Program-made: the position numbers and the translations under genes
Source of the DNA: Cornus controversa
Lineage: Eukaryota > Streptophyta > Magnoliopsida > Cornales > Cornaceae
NCBI GenBank assembly: GCA_026545225.1
Contig: CM048847.1
Coordinates: 5,704,001 to 5,768,000, forward strand
DNA length: 64,000 nucleotides
Direction: 5' to 3'
Part shown: positions 56,174-64,000 of the stretch, piece by piece
Numbering within the stretch: position 1 is the first letter of the stretch
How the letters are laid out: every line of letters starts with the position of its first letter
The notes under the pieces: model-generated
Seen by the model: the letters and a program-made list of their open reading frames with translations, nothing else
What the model was told of the DNA's origin: nothing
Databases searched by the model: none

Positions 56174-59100
56174 TGTAAGGACCGGAATAATTTTGACCGG
56201 TTCCGGGTGAATTTTGACCGGAATTAAAATTTTTTTGGATTAATTAAAATTCTGGAAAGGGTATGGACACTTATGTTTCCATACAGGTGGAAGGTGTATA
56301 TATATATATATACGTAGTACCTATATTTATATTTAATTATAAATATATGGTGGGCTTTTACGTAAATATGAGGAAGTGTGGGTGCCTATTCATGATTGTA
56401 GGTATAAGTGAGATAAAATATATGGGATATATTTTATTGTGTAGCATATATTATATATATATATATATGTATGAAATATGTGGCTAAGACTAGTTGAGAA
56501 AGTGGGTGGACCAAAAGAAAAGAGACCACAAGTAGTCTCGGCTGGGAAAGAAAGAAAAGAAGAAAAGAAGAAAGAAAAGAGAAAGAAAAGAAAAGAAGAA
56601 AGAAAGAAAAGAAAAAAAAAAGAAAAGAAAAGGGAAAAGAAAGAGAAGAGAGGCCGAGTGAGATCGGGGAGAGAGAAACCCGGGGAAGGAGGGGCCGCCG
56701 ATCTCGGCGCCGGCGGTGGCGTGGCTGTCGGCGGGTTGCGGTGGCCGAAGGGGTTGAGGTGGCGTGCCGGTGAGCGTGGTGGCTCGGTTCGACCGAGCCG
56801 TTCGCGAAGGGGACTTCGGCTGGCCATCAGCGACGGTGGTGAGCAGCAGCGACGGAGGTTGTTCGCGGCTGGGGTTGTGGCTGGGTTCGCTGGCGGTGGG
56901 CCGGCGACGGCGGCTGAGTGGTGATTGAAGGCGGTTGTGACGGCTGGAGGAGGCCGGAGTTGGTTCGGTTTTGGACTGAACTCGGCTGGGTTCGGCTTGG
57001 CTCGGCCGTAGCGGTCTGGTTGGGTAACGGTGGCAGCGACTGGCTGTGAGGGTCGTTGATGGTGGGCTTCGGTTTTGCTTTTGGGTTGCCGGCGAGGCAC
57101 TGTTTGGCTGAGGTTGCAGGTGGGTCATTGGTTTCAGGGCGGCGGCTGTCCGACGGATGGTGATGGCTGGGTTTGGCCGCCGGTTTGCTCGTGTGGATCT
57201 CCGAATGAGTTCTCACGACTGTTCGGACGGCCCACTTTGGTGACTCCGGGCTTGATAGTCGGACTATGGTAGGCCATGGTTGTGTCGAGGATGGTGAGCA
57301 CCGGTAGGGGTGGTGCTTGGTGGCTGGACAATGGTTGTTTTGGCTTGTTTGGCAGCAAGGTAATGGCTCGGTTAGGGGCTGTTTTAGCTCGGGTTTGTAG
57401 AGCTTATTGTGGCTGATTTGTGGGCTCTCTTTGGTTCGGTTGAGCTGAGCTTGGATTCATGTTGTTGGCTAGTAGTGGTTTCTGGTGGTGCCGAAACTTG
57501 TGGGTTTAGTTTGGGCAGCCGTAGCGGTCAAAGGTTGCGGTCGTTTGGGCCAAGAATGACGGCCTCGTGGTTTTGGGCTCTCACAGATGGTGGACTTCGA
57601 CATAGGACCGGGTTGAGTTTGTTTGAGCAGCCATAACTTTGGGCTGCAATGTTGGAGATCTACAAATGTATAGGTTTGTGATTGATTTCGGTTAGTGGCC
57701 GATTAGAGGCAAGCTGCCGAATGGATGGTTTCGTGGTTGGACCGGAAATCAGAAAAGGGCAAGGAAATGGTTCAGAGGATTGTCGTGTGGGCTTTGACAC
57801 GGGACTGGACCGGACTTGGAGATGGACCGCCTTACAGACGCGGATTCATTGGAGAGCAGGACTTAAGGCAAGTTGATTCTTGCCTCTATCTCTTACGTAC
57901 ATTTTATTTACGTGGAGTAATTTACATATGTTATTAATTTGATCATATGTGGTATGTGTATATACATGTATATATAGGTGCTTATATATATGTGGGTATA
58001 GGTGGATGTTGTACACACATGGGATGTGAGAGGATATATATATATGCGTGTGTATATATCTATGTATGTGTGGGTTTGGGAAGCGATAACATGTTAGATT
58101 TATCGCCTATTTGCGTTGTGATATGCATGTATGTATAGATTAAAGTCTATGAAGAGTATGCTAAATAATACTTGTTTAACTCTGTGTTGTCTTGTATGCA
58201 TATGTGGTTCTTATGCACGGTGTTCAGGAAGTATATATAGGTATGTGATTATATATATGTATGGTTGCAGTGGTAGAAATGCATACTAAGTTGAATATAA
58301 CTTTTGGCGAGCATTTGAAAAGCATGAAATGTGCTAAGTGTTTTATATGTTCTTGATACATATGTGGGTGATGTAATATATATATGTGTATATATATACT
58401 GTGACTGGAATGCATGTTAGCTACTTGTAATGAATACATGCATTGAATGAGAGCATGACTATATTTATGCTAGTGTAAGTGCATATGTGATTTATATGCA
58501 TGATTTGACATGTACGTGTTTACATGTAGGGTTACGTGAATGAAATGCATGCTATCTGTTTATAGAAAATGTATGCATTGGTCCTAGCATGATAAAAACA
58601 TGCTAAGTTGAAGTTGTTGCATATGTGAGGTGTTATGCAAGTATTTGAACATATATGTGCTATATGTGTTGGAATGTGATGAAAAGTATGCTATATACTT
58701 CTTTTTAGTATTCATAAGCATGGGTTGAAGCATGAATGTACTATGCTATATATATATGCATCCATATTGCATGTATAGGAGGGAAATGACACATACGTGG
58801 TTATATGTGGGTTTATGTAGAGGAAAATGCATGCTACGTACTTATATACTAGCTGGTGCATTGGGATAGCATAAAATAGAATGCCTGGTTACGTATGCAT
58901 CCATATTGCATATATGAGAGGTTGCGGGAAAATTAACGCAAAAAGAGGTGCACGGGACTTCGGAGTGGTCCAACCGTGTCACGAGAAGTGGTATAATTGT
59001 CCACTACGTATGGCCTTCGGAGTGGACCCGCCATACGAAGGCTTTATGCCTAGAATCGGAGTGTGTCCAACATTAGTGAGTTTCGGAGCTGCCCCCTCAC

Positions 59101-60465
59101 AATTTGGCAAACCAATATATTGCCATCGGAATATGTCCAACAAGTATGGCCCTCGGAGTGGACCCGCCATGCTCAGGCCTAATGCCTGGAATTTGGAGTA
59201 TGTCCAATGAATGTGAGCCTCGGAGCTGTCCCCTCACATAACGGCAATCCTATACATTGCCAGAGTAGGATGACCTTTCGGAGTGGTCCAGGTCATAGGA
59301 TGGTTATCGGAGTTGTCCTAGGTCACATGATCCTCGGAGCGGGCCAATCATGTGGGGTATCGGATGAGGACCGAGAGTGAGAGTGTGTGCAAGCTTAGAT
59401 GCTTGTCTTATGTATCGGATTATGACCGTGGAAGGTGAAAAATACCCTTATGCTTATGTGTTTATCTGTTAAGCATGTTTTCCTGTTTAAATGCGTCTTT
59501 ATTGCATTTGTGATGTGTTACTTGACGAGTAGGAGATGTTGTAGTTGATTTACATCGGTTATGTAAATGTGTTGACATATATGTTTTATATACATATTGG
59601 TGCAGAATGGTTATTGTTTTCAAGCATGTTGAAAATGATTTCTAAAATCATGTATTGTGGATTTTGTATGTTCATATGTGCTAGAGTAGCCATATACATC
59701 ATTGGTTAATGCATGCTAGGTAGAGCATGGTCTTAAATATGGTGATATATTTGAGTGCATGTATATTTTGAGAATATGTGAGAATCGACCTGCTGCAGCG
59801 GTGATAGTATGGTTCTACATACCTTGTTGGGCCTTTGAGCTCACCCCCTCCCAGGTTTTGGAGTTAGTTAGGGGGACTGACAGCACCGGTTGCAGAGATA
59901 GTATCTAGATTCCTTAGAATCTAGTGTATATCCAGGATAGTGGATAGATAGATGCTTTACATTTGGATTAAATGTATAAAGCGATTTATATTGATTCAGT
60001 TCCTTCAATTGTATTTATTCATGTGATGTATGTATTTAATACGGATATTCAAGGACTGAGGCATGTATATTTATAATTGTTCATGCATGTTGTAGAAATA
60101 TTGGGGGGGACACGGGCCCAGAAGTGTCCATATTTATTGTTAGATATAAATGCTGGGGGGACACGTGCCCAGAAGTGTCCATATAAATTGTGAAACAGGT
60201 GTATCATGCCAGAAGCTGATTATTTAGAATGGGTCATGCCCAATTTTCGTAAAAATGATAGGAAATTGAGGTTGCATGATCAGGTGGTGGTTAAAGCGTG
60301 AGGGTGATCTCACGGGGTTCACACCTCGATTTCCGGGCCTCGGGAACCGGGGCGTGACAGGATGGTATCAGAGCATGATACCTTATAAAGGGTAAAAAGG
60401 GTCCATTGAGATTAATGGGCGGGTTAACCTCCGGTTTTCCAGGAGTCGGGGATCGGGGCGTTACA
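56174..60465 (+). repeat. 3' LTR of the young LARD (4292 bp)
   Basis: Nearly identical to 49184-53499 over its full length. Differences by eye include a TA-repeat shorter by six bases near 56450, one A/G change near 56828, one near 58922, an 18-bp deletion near 59858 and several changes near 60100-60410. Confidence 0.95.
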
Positions 60466-60470
60466 TTTAT

Positions 60471-62063
60471 TATATATACACATAAAAGTGTGTATGTGTG
60501 TGGGCTTATATGCAATTATGAAGGAGTGTGGGTGCACATGCAAGATTACAAGTATATGTGCATATGTTATGTGTATATATAAATAATATATAGATATATA
60601 TTTGTGTGGAGGAGGATAAGAAAAGAAGATAAGGAGTGGGTGGTCGGCTGACCAAGGAGAAAAGAAGAAAGAAAAAGAAAAGAAAGGGAAAAAGAAAAGG
60701 GAAAAGAAAGAAAAAAAGAAAAGAAAAGAAAAGAAGAGGAAGAGAGAGAATCGGGGAGAGAGAAAGAGAGAAGCCGAGATCGGGAGAGAAGAAGAAGGGG
60801 CTTCGGCTGGTGGTGCTCCGGCAGCGGCTGAAGGCGGCGACGGCTGGAGGTAGTCCCACGGACTGGGTTCGGTCGCCGATGGGTTCGCGGGTTGGAGGAG
60901 GTGCGCGTGGTGGCTCGGTGCGATGGAGCCGTTCGCGAAGCGGGTTTCGCGACTGGAGTTTGTTGGTTCCGGCGAGTGCTGGGGACGGCGTGGGTTCGTT
61001 GGCGGTGGGCTGGTGACGGCGGCTCGCGGTGGTCTGCCGGCAGTGGTGGTTCTCGGTTGTTGGAGCTGGGTTCGACTGAGGCCCTTCTTGGCTCGAACTG
61101 GCCGATGGGCTTCGGTTGCTCACGGTGGGTCTGGGCTTTCACGGGTGTTCGGACAGCTTATCGGGGTGGCTCACGGCTGGGCTCATGGGTCTTCTTCGGC
61201 AGGAGACCGTGGCTGGTGGAGGCTCGGCTGGGTGGGTTTTTTCCCTCGGTTTGCTCATGGTTTCGGTGTACATGGTGGTGTCGGAGGAGGGTTGTTTGGC
61301 AGCAGGGGGTGGCTCGATTAGGGGCTGTTTGGAGCTCCATTGATCACCGATGGGTCAGGCGTGGCGGTTGCAACGCCGTGGACTTGTGGGTCTTCAGTTC
61401 AGGCTGGATTCGGGCGGTTGTTTGGTGATTCATAATGTTTGGGTCAGCCATTAATGGCTGTGAATTGTTCATGGAGCTTCAATGGGCTGGTTTGCATGGT
61501 TTTTGCTTGGGGTTGATGATGGTGGGGGTGACCATGGTTGATGGGCTATCATAGTTGATAGTGAGTATATGGAGTTCGGCTATGGGGCCTTGGCAGCCAT
61601 GTGGAGATTTCTCACGATTTAGGTATCAATGGAATTGGCCCCATGACAGTAGATAGTTCGGCTGGGTTGGGCTTCTATATTAGGTTTGGTTGATGTGAAT
61701 TGGGCCTCAAGTTGATTAAATTGGGCAAGTGGGCTAAGCATGGTTTATGAAGCAAGTTTAGAGTAATGAATTGGACCTTGGAATTGGGTCAATTTAACGA
61801 AGGTTCAGTTGGATCAGTTGGGTGGGTTTGGACACAGGACTGGACCGGACTTGGAAGAGGACCGCTTTACAGGCACAGACCGGTTGAGAGCTGGACCTAA
61901 GGCAAGTTGATTCTTGCCTCTATCCCATACATATCTTTTACGTACGTTGAGTAATTTACATATGTCTTAATTTAATCATATGTGGTATGTGTATATACAT
62001 ATATATGTAGGCGCAGATATATATATGTGTATAGGGAATGTGGTACATACATGGGATGTGAGA

Positions 62064-62100
<37 letters not shown>

Positions 62101-64000
62101 TGTGTGTATTTATATGTATGTGCGGGTTTGGGAAGCGATAACATGTTAGATTTATCGCCTATTTGCATTGTGATATGCATGTATGTATAGATTAAAGTCT
62201 ATGAAAAGTATGCTAAATAATACATGTTTAGCTACATGTTGTCTTGTATGCATATGTGGCTCTTATGCATGAGGTTCAGTATATATATATATATAGGTGA
62301 ATATATATATGGTTGCAGCGGTAGAAATGCATGCTAAGTATGAATTTAACTTTTGGCAAATATTTGAAAAGCATGAAATGTGCTAAGTGCTTTATATGTT
62401 CTTGATACATATGTAGGTGATGTAACATATATATGTGTATATATATATTGTGATTGGAATGCATGTTAGCTACTTGTAGTGAATACATGCATTGAATGAG
62501 AGCATGACTGTATTTATGCTAGCATAGGTGCATATGTGATTTATATGCATGATTTGACATGTATGCGATTACATGTGAGTTTACAGGAATGAAATGCATG
62601 CTATCTGTTTATAGAAAATGTATGCATGGGTTATAGCATGATAAATAAGTGCTAGGGTTGAAATTGTTGGCATATGTGATGTGTTATGCGGGTATTGAAC
62701 ATATATGTGCTATATGTGTTGGAATGTGATGAGAAGCATGCTAGATACTTCTTTTTAGTATTCATAAGCATGGGTTGAAGCATGAAAGTATTATGCTGTG
62801 TATATATGCATCCATATTGCATGTATAGGAAGGAAATGACACATACGTGATTGTACGTGAGTTTACATGTATAGGTAATTATATGTGTGGTTATGCGGAG
62901 ACGAAATGTACACTATGTTTTCTTAAAACTAGCTTGTACATTGTGAAGTACAAAATTGAACGCTTAGTGTTTATATGTTTGAAATGCATATATGGGGCCG
63001 TTGTGAGGAAACGGGGAAGTGTGGTTGAATTACCTAGAGTAGGTTAATACTCGGGTATGGTTGTGGTCATAAAGTAGGCAAATCACCCAGAGTAGGTCAA
63101 TACTCAGTCACGGTGAGGGCGTTGGAGCGGTTATGTCACCTTGGAGTAGGTAAATACTCGGTGACAGTGGTCTATCCACCTTGGAGTAGGTAAATACTCG
63201 GTGGCGGTGCTGATGTGGTCTAACCACCTTGAACCATCTAAGACTCGGTGACGGTGCTGATATGGTCTAATCATCTTGAGTCAAAATAAGCTCAGTGGCG
63301 GTGCTGATATGGTCTAACCACTTCGAGTTACCCAATACTCGGTGACGGTGCTGATATGGTCTAATCACCTTGAGTAGACAATTAATTGGTGACGGTGCTG
63401 ATATGGTCTAATCACCAATGGGCAAACCAAAATATTGCCCTAGAAGTATGACGTTGGCGGAGTAGGTCAAGGTCGTGAGATGGTTGTGGGAGGCGTCCCA
63501 GGTCTCATGGTTGGAAAAATATCATGTTAGGGTATCGGATGAGACCCGAGGGAGGATGTATATCTTTATGCTTGCGTACTTACCTTTTAAGCATGTTTTT
63601 CTGTTTAAATGCATCTGTATTGCATTCGAGATGTGCTACTTGACGAGTAGGAGATGTAGTGGTTGATTTACATCGGTTATGTAGATGTGTTGACATATAT
63701 GTTCTATATACATATTGGTGCTGAATGTTTACTGCTTTCAAGCATGTTGAAAATGATTTCAAAAATCATATATAGTGGATTTTGTATGTTCATATGTGCT
63801 AGAGTAGCCATATACATCATTGGTTCATGCATGCTAGGTAGAGCATGGTCTTAAGTATTGTGATATATTTAAGTGCATGTATATTTTTGAGAATATGTGA
63901 GGATCGACCTGCTGCAGCGGTGATAGTATGGTTCTACGTACCTTGTTGGGCCTTTGAGCTCACCCCCTCCCAGGTTTTGCAGGTCTTGCTGATTTCGAAG
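60471..64000 (+). mobile_element. Rest of the interrupted LARD LTR, runs off the window
   Basis: Continues from 49183. Contains the purine tract (about 60655-60760), a GC-rich part, the hairpin (61901-61918), a TA repeat (about 62066-62098) and the GGTAAATACTCGGTGACG array (63039-63417). By comparison with the other copies about 0.45 kb remains beyond the window. Confidence 0.88.
63039..63417 (+). repeat. Tandem array of about eight GAGTAGGTAAATACTCGGTG units
   Basis: Units of about 45-60 bp include CTTGGAGTAGGTAAATACTC followed by GGTGACGGTGCTGATATGG; later units diverge in the first half and keep the second. It matches the complement of the array at 3146-3405. Confidence 0.85.

Larger units (their letters stand above)
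49184..60465 (+). mobile_element. Complete young LARD element, 11.3 kb
   Basis: Two LTRs of about 4.3 kb, a 2.7-kb internal domain without coding capacity, a primer-binding site, a polypurine tract and a perfect TTTAT duplication (49179-49183, 60466-60470) fit the LARD definition (large retrotransposon derivative). It must be moved by enzymes from another element, probably Ty3/gypsy, given the motif TTCGAGGACGAAATTCC before the polypurine tract. By eye the LTRs differ by about nine substitutions, a 6-bp TA-repeat change and an 18-bp deletion. Confidence 0.95.

Noticed and set aside
43535-64000. Plant pararetrovirus or viral integration
   Set aside because: No reverse transcriptase, movement or capsid features; LTR ends, primer-binding site, polypurine tract and 5-bp duplication fit LTR retrotransposons.

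Overview
The window is nuclear DNA of a flowering plant, most likely a eudicot. The evidence is one intron-rich gene for a chloroplast import component, canonical plant splice sites, and plant repeat families: Ty3/gypsy Tat lineage, TRIM, LARD, L1-type LINE, Au-type SINE and hAT derivatives. I cannot name the species. Only one cellular gene is convincing. Nearly everything else is transposable-element sequence, much of it nested, and most long open frames are accidents of low-complexity or repeated DNA.

Layout. Positions 1-6417 hold two minus-strand copies of a very large LTR family (LARD type) and an hAT-like element with an 8-bp target duplication. Positions 6418-9985 hold a copia-like LTR fragment and an odd palindromic retroelement (two 3' ends joined head to head, flanked by GTGAG), itself split by a 1.4-kb solo LTR. 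Positions 9986-11858 carry a guanine-rich tract, a GC-rich hAT-like remnant and the promoter of the gene.

Positions 11859-39979 (+) are the TIC100 (EMB1211) gene. I reconstruct 11 exons joining into an 827-codon frame with MORN motifs. TIC100 is a subunit of the 1-MDa TIC translocon at the chloroplast inner envelope. Intron 7 is about 21.5 kb and works as a transposon trap. In order it holds a LINE 3' end, a LINE ORF1 remnant with tandemly repeated C-terminal segments, a 205-bp tandem duplication, a decayed Tat-lineage Ty3/gypsy element on the minus strand (pol with two RNase H domains, a 42-bp tandem array, and an extra antisense ORF), a TRIM, LTR fragments in both orientations, two more LINE ends, a complete gag-only gypsy element carrying an hAT MITE, and a tRNA-type SINE. 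Intron 9 carries an Au-type SINE. Splice sites and reading phase are intact across all of this.

Positions 39980-43534 are intergenic with decayed repeats. Positions 43535-64000 are a nest of LARD elements. An older copy has LTRs of about 4.2 kb, and its right-hand LTR was split by a young complete LARD (49184-60465, LTRs about 4.3 kb, target duplication TTTAT, about nine substitutions between LTRs). Neither encodes a recognisable protein, so they must rely on enzymes supplied by another element. The family shows unusual architecture: a primer-binding site trapped inside the LTR, a hairpin kept in all six copies, and interchangeable tandem arrays at one LTR position.
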